Positions 38,612 to 47,243 of a stretch of DNA of 64,000 nt are shown here, piece by piece (position 1 is the first letter of the stretch; each line of letters starts with the position of its first letter). This DNA comes from Pseudomonas sp. P818 (GTDB lineage Bacteria; Pseudomonadota; Gammaproteobacteria; Pseudomonadales; Pseudomonadaceae). The notes under the pieces are model-generated. The model had not been told where the DNA came from. It saw only the letters and a list, made by a program, of their open reading frames with translations, and did not search any database. The stretch spans positions 682,001 through 746,000 of the forward strand of contig NZ_ATKM01000005.1 of the NCBI RefSeq assembly GCF_000418555.1, given 5' to 3'. The translations under genes were made by a program, and so were the position numbers.

Positions 38612-38853
38612 TCATCAAAGCTCGCGGCTCGGGCTTTGGTTTTGCGTTCTGGCAGCTCAAGGTCAGCCCCACCGACAGCGGCAAAGCGGGAGTGAATACG
38701 ACTGCCCAAACCGCCACGCTTTTCTTGACGTGACAGAGCCTGCCGAATGATGAACCGGACCTCTTCTTCCATGGAGCGACCGTGGCTAGCCGCGACAATA
38801 CGCAGCTGGGCTTTCAAGTCGTCGTCGAGGTTTCGAATAGTGATAGCGGCCAT
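38608..38853 (-). CDS. Ribbon-helix-helix antitoxin, FitA/VapB type
   Basis: An 81-residue protein with an N-terminal RHH DNA-binding domain (ITIRNLDDDLKAQLRIVAAS, then SMEEEVRFIIRQAL) and a C-terminal toxin-binding tail (ELPERKTKARAASFDE). AGGAGG lies 6 bp before the ATG, a strong site as expected for an antitoxin. A palindrome 40 bp upstream is the likely operator. Confidence 0.9.
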   Translation of the reverse strand: MAAITIRNLDDDLKAQLRIVAASHGRSMEEEVRFIIRQALSRQEKRGGLGSRIHSRFAAVGGADLELPERKTKARAASFDE

Positions 38854-38892
38854 GGCTACCTCCTGTGGATTCAGTGCAATCATTGATAGCAT

Positions 38893-38906
38893 ACCTGCAT
38901 GCAGGT
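38893..38906. promoter_or_regulatory. Candidate toxin-antitoxin operator
   Basis: A perfect 14-bp palindrome ACCTGCATGCAGGT, with a further TGCATG/CATGCA pair around it, 40 bp before the antitoxin start. RHH antitoxins bind such sites for autoregulation. Confidence 0.6.
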
Positions 38907-39157
38907 TACATGCATACCACGGCATGACCGCTCTGATTGAGAGGGGAGAGCCGAAGCGCTGATTCCAGATGATCCGGTGACAGGTGCGCATGACGCATGG
39001 TCATCGTGATGGACGAGTGCCCGAGGATGCGTTGCAAGCCCAGGATGTCGCCACCACCCATCATGTGGCTGGCGAAGGCGTGTCGGAGGATATGGGGCAT
39101 CTGGCCCGGTGTATGGAAGCCGCAACGCAGGTAGGCAGATCGGAATGCCGACCGGCC
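38906..39157 (-). pseudogene. Tyrosine integrase, C-terminal relic
   Basis: About 80 residues match the C-terminus of phage/island tyrosine recombinases: SAFRSA, then HILRHAFASHMM with the H-x-x-R box, then ILGHSSITMTM. The N-terminal domains and the first catalytic Arg are missing. The position of the nucleophile, normally MRYAHL, reads MRHAHL (codon 38990-38992 CAT instead of TAT), so even this fragment is catalytically dead. The frame stays open upstream but loses similarity. Confidence 0.8.
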
Positions 39158-39209
39158 GTGCGATCCAGAGGTCAATTTGCCAGCAGCGAGCTGATGCGCT
39201 GAGCGTTGA

Positions 39210-39845
39210 GTGCGTGTTGGTTTTGGGACTGGCCGAACGCTATCATCTGAAAAGCGTATTAGGGCGCCGATAGCATCAAGTGACGATTGCCTGGTGGCGC
39301 ATGTAATTAATCGTGGTCTGTCCCCTATTGTTCCTATTGTTCCGTGCCCGAAGACCAACGTAACGTTCCCTCACATCTACAAAGTGCTAGTACCGGACGG
39401 CGATCTGGTGGACGACGTGCCCGTATTCATCGGCACCTACAGCACAGAGTACCGGCTCAAAGAGCCATCGAGCCTGGAGCAACTTCCAGGCTTTCCGCCT
39501 TTAATAGCAACGAAGATCAGTACGCTCGATGCTGCAGATGAAATCTATCTCGACGTAATTCATTTCACTAACAAGGATAAAGAGCTTGGATTTAGAGATG
39601 CCTGCACTCATTTAGGGATGGCGTCGGATTTCGTGCGCTGGTTTAAAGATGAGCAGGGTGTTTTTCTATTGCTGCGTCGGGATGATGCCCCAAGGAAAAT
39701 GAGTCATGTGATTTACCGTAGTCGTAAGCTTCAATTCTTTGGTGCTTTAAGGGCTCAGATAGAATGTGAGTATGTAGCGGCCTTTAATAGCAAGGGGGAT
39801 GTAGTACCCCTTCAGCAAATTGAAGTTGAAGACGACGATTTTTAG
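39210..39845 (+). CDS. Orphan ORF of unknown function, possibly 5'-altered
   Basis: An open frame of up to 211 codons. From about codon 55 (YKVLVPDGDLVDDVPVFIG) it reads like a real protein, ending in an acidic EVEDDDF tail; GC drops well below the genome level there. The first 50 codons oppose the integrase relic and include a tandem CCTATTGTT repeat, so the true start may be a GTG near 39382. Convergent with the HNH gene, 33 bp apart. Family not recognised. Confidence 0.5.
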   Translation: MRVGFGTGRTLSSEKRIRAPIASSDDCLVAHVINRGLSPIVPIVPCPKTNVTFPHIYKVLVPDGDLVDDVPVFIGTYSTEYRLKEPSSLEQLPGFPPLIATKISTLDAADEIYLDVIHFTNKDKELGFRDACTHLGMASDFVRWFKDEQGVFLLLRRDDAPRKMSHVIYRSRKLQFFGALRAQIECEYVAAFNSKGDVVPLQQIEVEDDDF

Positions 39846-39878
39846 TCATCACCTTGTGGTCGCGTCTGTTGTTAGGCA

Positions 39879-40538
39879 TTAATCTATAGTTTCTCCGAGA
39901 AGTTGACTTAATTTTTCGTCTTCCAATATGCACCAGCTCATAAATGCAGAGTAAGGCTGGTCTTTGTTTATTAATAATTTGATTCGTTCAATAGCGGTAT
40001 TTTTTTCTTCTTGTGTCGCGATAGGGCTGTAGTAGCTATTAATTTGAGTAAGAAGTAGATTGTATTGATCAAAAATCTTCTTTCGCAAGTAGGCGCCAGA
40101 TACCTTTTTGTTAATTGTGTGCTCGCTATTGTATATTTTATCAAGTAAATCTTTTGTGGTTTTTGCTGACTCAGAGTCTAGGTTGATAACTATTTGGACT
40201 GTCTTTGCATATGGTGTGGTAGGAGGTAGATGCTTTATTGCTCTTAATACGTTGTCCTGTGGGTTGCAGCAGTCTAATAGATTGTTGTAGTTGTCGCCTT
40301 TGATGTTGTTGCACCTGCTGCAGGCAAAATACAGATTGTTCCAATCGTACTTTAGTATTTCATCGCCCATGTGGGCGCGGAAGTGTTCTACATTGATGTC
40401 ATGAGGCTCTTTTGTTTCGCAGAGATAGCATTTGTTATAAAAGATATCGCAAATAGCTTGGTATACATCCCCGCTATCGTATTTTTTAAGTTTCGCCAGT
40501 GACACCGGAGCGGTAGCTGGGCGGGATACATTAAACAT
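39879..40538 (-). CDS. ptuB: HNH endonuclease, PtuB-like (Septu effector)
   Basis: A 219-residue HNH nuclease. A zinc-ribbon HNH core is visible: Cys37/Cys40 (CYLC), His52 (VEHFRAH), then YDWNNLYFACSRCNNIKG with Cys73/Cys76 and Asn77. The helical C-terminal half is Lys/Glu rich. Its start overlaps the end of the ATPase gene by 8 bp. An ABC ATPase followed by this type of HNH nuclease is the hallmark of Septu (PtuA/PtuB) anti-phage systems and of the effector pair in some retrons; no reverse transcriptase is near. GC is markedly low. Confidence 0.8.
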   Translation of the reverse strand: MFNVSRPATAPVSLAKLKKYDSGDVYQAICDIFYNKCYLCETKEPHDINVEHFRAHMGDEILKYDWNNLYFACSRCNNIKGDNYNNLLDCCNPQDNVLRAIKHLPPTTPYAKTVQIVINLDSESAKTTKDLLDKIYNSEHTINKKVSGAYLRKKIFDQYNLLLTQINSYYSPIATQEEKNTAIERIKLLINKDQPYSAFMSWCILEDEKLSQLLGETID

Positions 40539-41784
40539 CCGTTGGCTTCCTTGCTTTGGATTTTTTCTTGTTAACGACTAGTTCTGCCTTCTTAAGAAAA
40601 AACATTGATTCACTGTCAAGATTCTCCGTGTGAGGGGCTATTTCTGATATGAGGTCAGTCATTTTCTTAATATTTGGTCTAGCCTTGCTAGCTAAGTTAT
40701 TAAGCTCCATTATTTTGTTTTCTAATAGTTTTGATATGGGGTTTACGTCAAATAGGCCCTCTAGTATTGACTCGTAAGAGTACATGGATAAGTCATCGAC
40801 TTGTTGTAGGTTGGTTAGGTCGTAAATAACTGCGTCGTCAACGGAGGAGACAACAAAGGGAGAGTGAGTGGTAATTATGAATTGAACTTTTGGAAAGGAT
40901 GTTGTTAGAAAGCGGAATATTTTCTTTTGTAGTGATACATGTAAGTGTGCATCTATTTCATCAATGAAAACTATGCCGGTTACGTCGCTTGGTGCTATTG
41001 ATCTTAGCTCTATCTTTGTAAGTAAGTCAGCGTATACAGATAGTATGGAGGAGAAACCGGATGATAGTTGTTGAAAGCGATATGGCTCTCGATCTTCTTG
41101 ATGAATGAAGAAAGAAAATGTCTTAGGGTCGAATTTTAGATGGAGCGTAGGGTCTTCAAATAGTTCTTGGAGGTCGGTGTCAAGTTTTTTGAACCAGTTA
41201 TGTATACGCTTTTCTTCTTTGGGGTCGTTGCCAATTTGTTTGGATCCGGCATAAGCGAGTGAGGTCATGTTGCTTACTAGGTAGGATTCAAATAAATTGG
41301 AAGATGAAATTCCTCTTTGTCCAATGTCTCGCTCTTTTAGCGAAGTAAAACTTGATGCGGAATACGGTGGTTCGATATTAGATTTACGCATGGCCTCAAA
41401 GAACGCAAATATCGATTTGTTGTCGTGGTAGGATATAATAAGTTCTTCTAAATTGTTGCACTTGATAGGTGCGTTATCTATCTCGGCTATACGTAGAGTT
41501 ATTGATGTAATCGAATTTTCGGTGTTTTTGTATTGTCGATCGGCTCTAGATAGTCTCGATAGTGAGATTTTATGATGTTCTAATTGTTGCATTAAGCTTC
41601 TGCGATCAGGGTTCTGTTGCTGAACTATTCTCTTCTCTAAATGCTCGTATAGATGTCCGATTAATCTGGTCTTTCCGCAGCCGTTGGCGCCAGTTAATAT
41701 TAGGTTTCTCCCATTCAGGTATATTTCGATTTGTTTAGATGAGTTTGGTATGGTTGTTTTTATGCTTAATATTTTTCCTAGCAT
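40531..41784 (-). CDS. ptuA: ABC-type ATPase, PtuA-like (Septu)
   Basis: A 417-residue SMC/OLD-type ATPase. Walker A GANGCGKT is at 32-39, a Gln/Arg-rich probable coiled coil at about 50-100, signature QLSSGF at 239-244, Walker B IVFIDEIDAH at 271-280 and switch THSPF at 306-310. All ATPase motifs are intact. The Met before LGKILSIKTT is chosen; the longer frame would overlap the next gene. Translationally coupled to the HNH gene. Likely senses phage and controls the nuclease, by analogy with PtuA. GC near 40 percent contrasts with the flanking genes. Confidence 0.82.
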   Translation of the reverse strand: MLGKILSIKTTIPNSSKQIEIYLNGRNLILTGANGCGKTRLIGHLYEHLEKRIVQQQNPDRRSLMQQLEHHKISLSRLSRADRQYKNTENSITSITLRIAEIDNAPIKCNNLEELIISYHDNKSIFAFFEAMRKSNIEPPYSASSFTSLKERDIGQRGISSSNLFESYLVSNMTSLAYAGSKQIGNDPKEEKRIHNWFKKLDTDLQELFEDPTLHLKFDPKTFSFFIHQEDREPYRFQQLSSGFSSILSVYADLLTKIELRSIAPSDVTGIVFIDEIDAHLHVSLQKKIFRFLTTSFPKVQFIITTHSPFVVSSVDDAVIYDLTNLQQVDDLSMYSYESILEGLFDVNPISKLLENKIMELNNLASKARPNIKKMTDLISEIAPHTENLDSESMFFLKKAELVVNKKKSKARKPTDV

Positions 41785-41842
41785 TTTTGTCTCGTTTTTA
41801 ATTTTTGGCGGCCTTGGGAGGGGTGGTTTTCTTTTGAAAGTA

Positions 41843-42271
41843 TTACGGGTAGATGCTCTGGAAGTCCGTAATAGTAAATCCATTCAAGCGCTTGTTTCCG
41901 ACCAATATGACGGGCACGCCATTGCCGCCAATAGCGTCATAGGCTCTGCGGGCGTTCTGGGTTTTCTCGATATCGTATTCGACAAAGCTGATGCCGTTGC
42001 GCCGGAAGTAGTGGCGGGCCTGCTTGCAGTAGTCGCACCAGGCAGCGGAATACATGATGACGCGTTTCGATGTCGCGCCCTGGGTAGGCGTGAAAGATTC
42101 GTAGCTGACGCTTTCGTAGGAATTGATCTTGAGCGAGAGCTGTTCGGCTTGATCCTTGTCCTTTGGCTTGTCGCCGAAATGGACGCGCCCATTCTCATCC
42201 GTCCACTTGTAGATTTCCGCAGAGCAGATCAGCGGCAGGATGGCGATAAGGGTAAGGAGGAGTCGGGTCAT
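41843..42271 (-). CDS. DUF4124-glutaredoxin fusion protein, exported
   Basis: A 142-residue protein: signal peptide (to about CSA-EI at residue 19), a short DUF4124 segment (YKWTDENGRVHFGDKP), then a glutaredoxin-like domain with a WCDYC motif (Cys79, Cys82) and a GVPVILVGNKRLNGF cis-Pro region. Probably a periplasmic thiol-disulfide exchange protein. High GC suggests it is backbone, between the island and ychF. Confidence 0.83.
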   Translation of the reverse strand: MTRLLLTLIAILPLICSAEIYKWTDENGRVHFGDKPKDKDQAEQLSLKINSYESVSYESFTPTQGATSKRVIMYSAAWCDYCKQARHYFRRNGISFVEYDIEKTQNARRAYDAIGGNGVPVILVGNKRLNGFTITDFQSIYP

Positions 42272-42327
42272 GCGGCAGCTTCCATGCAGGGGAGGGCGTG
42301 CTGGCTGACCCAGGAGCGCCACGGTTA

Positions 42328-42355
42328 AGGCAAAAGGGGTGTCCCCTTTCTGCCT
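42328..42355. repeat. Hairpin AGGCAAAAGGGG/CCCCTTTCTGCCT
   Basis: A 12-bp stem with one bulge and a 3-nt loop, in the 280-bp gap between the glutaredoxin gene and ychF. It could be a REP-like or attenuating element; no gene is seen in the gap. Confidence 0.55.
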
Positions 42356-42506
42356 CAAAACACCATGCAATGGATACTAGCCAATAGCCGGCACCAGCGA
42401 AAGCCCCGTTTTTACAGGCTTCCAGCTGTTACCGAGGGAGGTGGCGCTTTTTCATAATCCCCAGCTCCCACCGCCGCACTAGACAATTCTCCATCCCAAA
42501 AACAAC

Positions 42507-42530
42507 AAAACCCCGCCAAAGCGGGGTTTT
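42507..42530 (-). terminator. Rho-independent terminator of the rplY-pth-ychF transcript
   Basis: A 10-bp stem AAAACCCCGC/GCGGGGTTTT with a 4-nt loop, 22 bp after the ychF stop. Confidence 0.85.
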
Positions 42531-42552
42531 GTCTATGCACTGCCTACAACGA

Positions 42553-43653
42553 TCAAACGTTAAAGCGGAAGTGCATCACGTCGCCGTCCTTGACGATGTA
42601 GTCCTTGCCTTCCAGGCGCCATTTGCCGGCTTCCTTGGCACCGCCTTCGCCCTTGTAGGCGATGAAATCGTCGTAGGCGACCACTTCGGCGCGGATGAAG
42701 CCTTTCTCGAAGTCGGTGTGGATCACGGCAGCAGCCTGCGGGGCGGTGGCGCCGACGCGCACGGTCCAGGCGCGCACTTCCTTCACGCCAGCGGTGAAGT
42801 AGGTCTGCAGGTTGAGCAGCGAGTAACCGGCGCGGATCACGCGGTTCAGGCCCGGCTCTTCCATGCCCATGGTTTCGAGGAACATCTGCATCTCTTCCAG
42901 ATCGTCCAGTTCGGCGATCTCGGCTTCGATCTTGTTGCACACCGGCACGACGATGGCGCCTTCTTCTTCGGCGATGGCTTTCACCACGTCGAGGTGCGGG
43001 TTGTTCTCGAAGCCGTCTTCGGCGACGTTGGCGATGTACATCACCGGCTTGGTGGTGAGCAGGTGGAAGGTCTTGGCCAGGCGCTTCTCGTCGTCACCCA
43101 GGTCCTTGAGCAGGCTGCGCGCCGGCTTGCCTTCGGTAAGGTGGGGGATGAGCTTTTCCAGCAGGGCCTTCTGCGCCACGGATTCTTTGTCGCCACCCTT
43201 GGCGGTGCGAGCCACGCGCTGCAGTTGTTTCTCGCAGCTGTCGAGGTCGGCCATGATCAGTTCGAGGTCGATGATCTCGATGTCGCGCTTGGGGTCGACG
43301 CTGTTGGCGACGTGGATGACGTTCTCGTCTTCGAAGCAGCGCACCACGTGGGCGATGGCGTCGGTCTCGCGGATGTTGGCGAGGAACTTGTTGCCCAGGC
43401 CTTCACCTTTCGATGCGCCTGCCACCAGGCCGGCGATGTCGACGAATTCCATGGTGGTGGGGATGACCTTCTCGGGCTTGACGATCTCGGCCAGGGCATC
43501 CAGACGTGGGTCGGGCATGGGCACGATGCCGCTGTTCGGCTCGATGGTGCAGAAGGGGAAGTTTTCTGCGGCGATGCCGGATTTGGTGAGGGCGTTGAAC
43601 AGGGTGGACTTGCCGACGTTGGGCAGGCCGACGATGCCGCAGTTGAATCCCAT
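42553..43653 (-). CDS. ychF: Redox-regulated ATPase YchF
   Basis: Obg-like ATPase of 366 residues that binds ribosomes and affects oxidative stress response. The G1 motif is GLPNVGKST near residue 8. The G4-like NKIEAE replaces NKxD, as in this ATP-preferring branch. A C-terminal TGS domain ends VMHFRFNV. The start is the ATG at GFNCGIVG. Follows pth after a 25-bp gap. Confidence 0.96.
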   Translation of the reverse strand: MGFNCGIVGLPNVGKSTLFNALTKSGIAAENFPFCTIEPNSGIVPMPDPRLDALAEIVKPEKVIPTTMEFVDIAGLVAGASKGEGLGNKFLANIRETDAIAHVVRCFEDENVIHVANSVDPKRDIEIIDLELIMADLDSCEKQLQRVARTAKGGDKESVAQKALLEKLIPHLTEGKPARSLLKDLGDDEKRLAKTFHLLTTKPVMYIANVAEDGFENNPHLDVVKAIAEEEGAIVVPVCNKIEAEIAELDDLEEMQMFLETMGMEEPGLNRVIRAGYSLLNLQTYFTAGVKEVRAWTVRVGATAPQAAAVIHTDFEKGFIRAEVVAYDDFIAYKGEGGAKEAGKWRLEGKDYIVKDGDVMHFRFNV

Positions 43654-43678
43654 GGTGTGTCCCTCGGGGGAAAGGTGG

Positions 43679-44269
43679 TTACTTGGTGGCCTTCTGGCTA
43701 TGCAGTTTGCGCATGGCCACGGTCCAGTCGCCGGCGAGCATTTCCGGCAGGACGTCCAAGGCGAAGTCGATGCTCTGGTCGAGCAGTTCCTGTTCGCTGC
43801 GTGGGGCGCGTCCGAGCACGTAGCCGGAGACCAGGCTGGCGTGCCCCGGATGGCCGATGCCGAGCCGTAGGCGATGGAAGTTATTCTGGTTGCCGAGCTG
43901 GGCGATGATGTCGCGCAGGCCGTTGTGCCCGCCATGGCCGCCGCCCTGCTTGAGCTTGGCGACGCCGGGGGGCATGTCGAGTTCGTCGTGGGCCACCAGG
44001 ATTTCTTCTGGCTTGAGCTTGAAGAAATTGGCCAGGGCCGCCACGGCCTGGCCGCTGCGGTTCATGTAGGTGGTGGGGATGAGCAGACGAACTTCGCGCC
44101 CCTGGTGGTTGAATTTGCCCACCAGGCCGAAATATTTGCGATCTACGCTGAGGTTGACGCGCTGGCTCTCGGCCACGCGCTCAACGAAAAGGGCCCCTGC
44201 ATTGTGCCGGGTCTGGTCGTATTCGGGGCCGGGGTTACCCAGGCCAACGATCAGTTGTACGGCAGTCAT
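43679..44269 (-). CDS. pth: Peptidyl-tRNA hydrolase
   Basis: Recycles peptidyl-tRNAs released from stalled ribosomes. It has 196 residues, with [17 protein letters not shown] near the N-terminus containing catalytic His22, and the conserved HDELDMPPG. Order rplY-pth-ychF is conserved in pseudomonads. Confidence 0.96.
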   Translation of the reverse strand: MTAVQLIVGLGNPGPEYDQTRHNAGALFVERVAESQRVNLSVDRKYFGLVGKFNHQGREVRLLIPTTYMNRSGQAVAALANFFKLKPEEILVAHDELDMPPGVAKLKQGGGHGGHNGLRDIIAQLGNQNNFHRLRLGIGHPGHASLVSGYVLGRAPRSEQELLDQSIDFALDVLPEMLAGDWTVAMRKLHSQKATK

Positions 44270-44329
44270 ACAGGAGCCCTTTCGAGAACATGGCCCGGCG
44301 TGATCGCATGCCGGGCCTGCTACTGACGA

Positions 44330-44941
44330 TTACTCGGCAGCGCCTTCGCCGGCAGCTTCTTCACGAACGCGCGGCAGGTGGATGCTGGCTACCGGCAGGT
44401 CGCTGCCGTGGGCCAGAGCAACCAGCTCAACGCCTTTCGGCAGCTTGATGTCGGACAGGTGAACGGTCTGGTCAACAGCGACCTTGGCCATGTCGACTTC
44501 GATGAATTCCGGCAGGTCTTTCGGCAGGCAGGAAACTTCGACTTCGTTCAGGGCGTGCAGGACTTCGCCGCCGCCTTGCTTGACGCCAACGGAGGTAGCT
44601 TCGTTGATGAAGTGCAGCGGTACGTGGGCGGTCAGTTTCTGGCCGGCAACGACGCGCTGGAAGTCAGCGTGCAGAACGAAGCCTTTGGCCGGGTGGCGCT
44701 GCAGGGCTTTGATCAGAACGTTTTCTTTGGTGCCGGCAACGTCCAGGCTCAGAACGTGGCTGAAGGCAGCTTCGTTTTCCAGCAGCTTGGCCAGGTCTTT
44801 GGCCAGCAGGCTGATGGATTGCGGGGCTTTGTCGCCGCCGTAGATCACGGCAGGCACCATGGACACGTTACGACGCAGGCGGCGGCTCGCACCTTTCCCC
44901 AGGTCGGAACGCACTTCGGCATTCAGGGCAAACTCAGTCAT
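44330..44941 (-). CDS. rplY: 50S ribosomal protein L25/general stress protein Ctc
   Basis: 5S rRNA-binding ribosomal protein of the long CTC type: N-terminal L25 domain (about 1-95) and C-terminal TL5 domain. It has 203 residues. Start at the ATG before [10 protein letters not shown] with GGAG upstream; longer frames are spurious. Separated from prs by a terminator. Confidence 0.95.
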   Translation of the reverse strand: MTEFALNAEVRSDLGKGASRRLRRNVSMVPAVIYGGDKAPQSISLLAKDLAKLLENEAAFSHVLSLDVAGTKENVLIKALQRHPAKGFVLHADFQRVVAGQKLTAHVPLHFINEATSVGVKQGGGEVLHALNEVEVSCLPKDLPEFIEVDMAKVAVDQTVHLSDIKLPKGVELVALAHGSDLPVASIHLPRVREEAAGEGAAE

Positions 44942-45002
44942 TTCATTTCTCCAAAATAACCAAACCGCCTTATGGCTTGCGACCAGCCTCGGGCGGTAGG
45001 GC

Positions 45003-45026
45003 AAAAAGCCCCGCACGAGGCGGGGC
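45003..45026 (-). terminator. Terminator between prs and rplY
   Basis: GCCCCGC/GCGGGGC stem with a 5-nt loop and a T run on the minus strand, 23 bp after prs. Read-through would be needed for co-expression with rplY. Confidence 0.8.
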
Positions 45027-45048
45027 AGTGTGATCTGGCCTGTTCCGC

Positions 45049-45990
45049 TTAGCGGAACATGGCGCTGATCGATTCTTCGTTGCTGATGCGGCGAACCGCT
45101 TCGGCGACGACCGGGGCAATGTCGAGCTGGCGAATGCGCGAGCAGGACTGTGCCGCAGCGGACAGCGGGATGGTGTTGGTGACCACCAGCTCGTCCAGGA
45201 CGGAATTCTCGATGTTCTCGATGGCGCGGCCGGACAGCACCGGATGGGTGCAGTAGGCGTACACCTTGGCAGCACCGCGCTCTTTCAGCGCCTTGGCGGC
45301 GTGGCACAGGGTACCGGCGGTGTCGACCATGTCGTCGACCAGGATGCAGGTACGGCCTTCTACGTCACCGATGATGTGCATCACTTCGGACTGGTTGGCC
45401 TTCTCGCGGCGCTTGTCGATGATCGCCAGGTCGACGCCCAGGCTCTTGGCCACGGCGCGGGCACGAACGACGCCGCCGATATCGGGGGATACGATCATCA
45501 GGTTGTCGAAGCGCTGGTCTTCGATGTCGTCGACCAGGACCGGGGAGCCGTAGATGTTGTCCACCGGAATGTCGAAGAAGCCCTGAATCTGGTCAGCGTG
45601 CAGGTCGACGGTCAGCACGCGGTCGATACCGACCACGGTGAGCATGTCGGCAACCACTTTGGCGCTGATCGCCACGCGAGCGGAACGCGGACGGCGATCC
45701 TGGCGGGCGTAACCGAAGTAGGGGATGACCGCAGTGATGCGGGTGGCCGAGGAACGGCGGAAGGCGTCGGCCATCACTACCAGTTCCATCAGGTTGTCGT
45801 TGGTGGGTGCACAGGTCGGCTGAATCAGGAATACGTCCTTGCCGCGGACGTTCTCGTTGATTTCGATCATGACTTCGCCGTCGGAGAATTTACCGACCGA
45901 CGCATCGCCGAGGGGAATGTGCAGCTGACGAACGATCCGTCGCGCCAGATCGGGGTTTGCGTTCCCCGTGAAGACCATCATCTTGGACAC
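45049..45990 (-). CDS. prs: Ribose-phosphate pyrophosphokinase
   Basis: Makes PRPP from ribose 5-phosphate and ATP for nucleotides, His, Trp and NAD. A GTG start yields 313 residues ([18 protein letters not shown]), the same as P. aeruginosa; the ATGs inside this stretch would shorten it. The PRPP loop [13 protein letters not shown] and the YARQDRR region are present. Codons for NANPDLARR contain the 19 bp that recur in the adjacent tRNA-like gene. Confidence 0.96.
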   Translation of the reverse strand: MSKMMVFTGNANPDLARRIVRQLHIPLGDASVGKFSDGEVMIEINENVRGKDVFLIQPTCAPTNDNLMELVVMADAFRRSSATRITAVIPYFGYARQDRRPRSARVAISAKVVADMLTVVGIDRVLTVDLHADQIQGFFDIPVDNIYGSPVLVDDIEDQRFDNLMIVSPDIGGVVRARAVAKSLGVDLAIIDKRREKANQSEVMHIIGDVEGRTCILVDDMVDTAGTLCHAAKALKERGAAKVYAYCTHPVLSGRAIENIENSVLDELVVTNTIPLSAAAQSCSRIRQLDIAPVVAEAVRRISNEESISAMFR

Positions 45991-46036
45991 GCGCAGTACC
46001 TGCCGGCTGAGGGTATACCTGGATGGGTATGGAAAA

Positions 46037-46111
46037 TGGCAGGGGCGGCTGGATTCGAACCAACGCATGGCAGGATCAAAACCTGCTGCCTTACCGCTTG
46101 GCGACGCCCCT
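46037..46111 (-). tRNA. tRNA-Gln(TTG)
   Basis: 75 nt with CCA encoded. Acceptor AGGGGCG/CGCCCCT, anticodon arm GCAGG-TTTTGAT-CCTGC, T arm GTTGG-TTCGAAT-CCAGC. All arms pair. A tRNA-Gln upstream of prs is conserved in pseudomonads. Confidence 0.95.
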
Positions 46112-46167
46112 ATATTCTGTGTCGAATGCTGTTCGATCCGGTTTTCGATGCCTCCCGAGGGAGGTTA

Positions 46168-46266
46168 TGGCAGGGGCGGCTGGATTCGAACCACGCCAGA
46201 TCGGGGTTTGCGCAGTAACGCATGGCAGGATCAAAACCTGCTGCCTTACCGCTTGGCGACGCCCCT
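46168..46266 (-). pseudogene. Second tRNA-Gln copy interrupted by 24 bp
   Basis: Identical to the neighbouring tRNA-Gln over all 75 nt except for a 24-bp insertion at 46194-46217, within the 5' strand of the T stem. The insertion reduces the T stem to 3 bp and enlarges the variable region to about 28 nt. Nineteen of the 24 bp match prs (45943-45961). Acceptor, D and anticodon arms and CCA are intact. Most likely a non-functional or poorly functional copy. Confidence 0.8.
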
Positions 46267-46292
46267 GTATCGTATAACCGAATGCTGAGCAT

Positions 46293-47162
46293 TCACTTCT
46301 TGGCCAATGCTTGGAGCTTGCGGTGCAGCATCGAGATGTTGCGACCTTGAGCGACAAAGCTCGGCAGAGTGCCTGGAAGTTGGCGGGCGACTTTATCAGC
46401 ATCGTCCCGATTTGGGAAGCTCCCAAATACGCAAGCTCCAGTGCCGGTCAATCTAGCTGAAACAAATTTGTTCAACAAGATCAAAGCGTTACGAACTTCT
46501 GGGTAACGCTTCTCTACAACCGGCTGGCAGTCGTTTCGACCACCCCCCGCAAGAAGGCTGCGAACTTTAATGGGCGGCGTATCGCGTGTCAACTCGGGCG
46601 AGCCGAAAACTTCTGCTGTGCTTACAAAGACTTGCGGCGCGGCGACGAGGAACCAGGGTTCCTCCAGTTCCACCGGTGTCAGGCGCTCGCCCACGCCCTC
46701 GGCGAAGGCCGCGCGGCCACGCACGAATACCGGCACGTCGGCGCCCAGCGTCAGGCCGATTTCGGCCAGGCGATCTTCGCCCAGCTGGGTGTTCCACAAA
46801 TGGTCGAGACCGAGCAGTGTGGTAGCGGCATCCGAGCTGCCGCCGCCGATACCGCCGCCCATGGGCAGGCGTTTGTCCAGCCAGATATCGGCGCCCAGCT
46901 TGGTGCCTGAAGCTTCCTGCAGGCGTCTGGCGGCGCGCACGATCAGGTTGCTGTCATGCGGCACGCCGTCGATGGGCGTGTGCAGGTGAATCTCGCCATC
47001 CTGGCGCACGCTGAAGCCGAGCTCGTCGCCATGGTCGAGAAACTGGAACAGGGTCTGCAGTTCGTGATAGCCATCGGCGCGGCGGCCGAGGATATGCAGC
47101 ATCAGGTTGAGCTTGGCGGGGGCGGGCAGGATGAGTTCGGCGTGGGCGGGAATGCTGGTCAT
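46293..47162 (-). CDS. ispE: 4-diphosphocytidyl-2-C-methyl-D-erythritol kinase IspE
   Basis: GHMP kinase of the MEP isoprenoid pathway. It has 289 residues: PAPAKLNL at 13-20, the ATP-binding [16 protein letters not shown] at 99-114, and [10 protein letters not shown] near the C-terminus. The N-terminal 10 residues (TSIPAHAEL) precede the usual family start. A diverged duplicate of this 5' end lies 340 bp upstream. Confidence 0.95.
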   Translation of the reverse strand: MTSIPAHAELILPAPAKLNLMLHILGRRADGYHELQTLFQFLDHGDELGFSVRQDGEIHLHTPIDGVPHDSNLIVRAARRLQEASGTKLGADIWLDKRLPMGGGIGGGSSDAATTLLGLDHLWNTQLGEDRLAEIGLTLGADVPVFVRGRAAFAEGVGERLTPVELEEPWFLVAAPQVFVSTAEVFGSPELTRDTPPIKVRSLLAGGGRNDCQPVVEKRYPEVRNALILLNKFVSARLTGTGACVFGSFPNRDDADKVARQLPGTLPSFVAQGRNISMLHRKLQALAKK

Positions 47163-47243
47163 GGTCGGGGCAGGGCGTCTTCGTGAGGCGTGTGGCGATT
47201 GTATGCGGGAAATGCATCGACGGGGGCCAGTGTGTCAGAGGGC

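Noticed and set aside
39879..41784. Retron with PtuAB-like effectors
   Set aside because: No reverse transcriptase gene and no recognisable msr/msd structure in the surrounding kilobases.
42328..42355. Island boundary marked by the TGTCCCC motif here and at about 39317
   Set aside because: Both places contain TGTCCCCT, but the shared piece is only about 8 bp and cannot be called a duplication.
38098..42500. Right-end att duplicate of the tRNA-Met 3' end
   Set aside because: I looked for the GTAGCCACCA end in this interval and did not find it, so no att pair is claimed.
46194..46217. Intron in tRNA-Gln
   Set aside because: Bacterial tRNA introns lie in or near the anticodon loop and are much longer; this 24-bp piece is in the T arm and matches prs.
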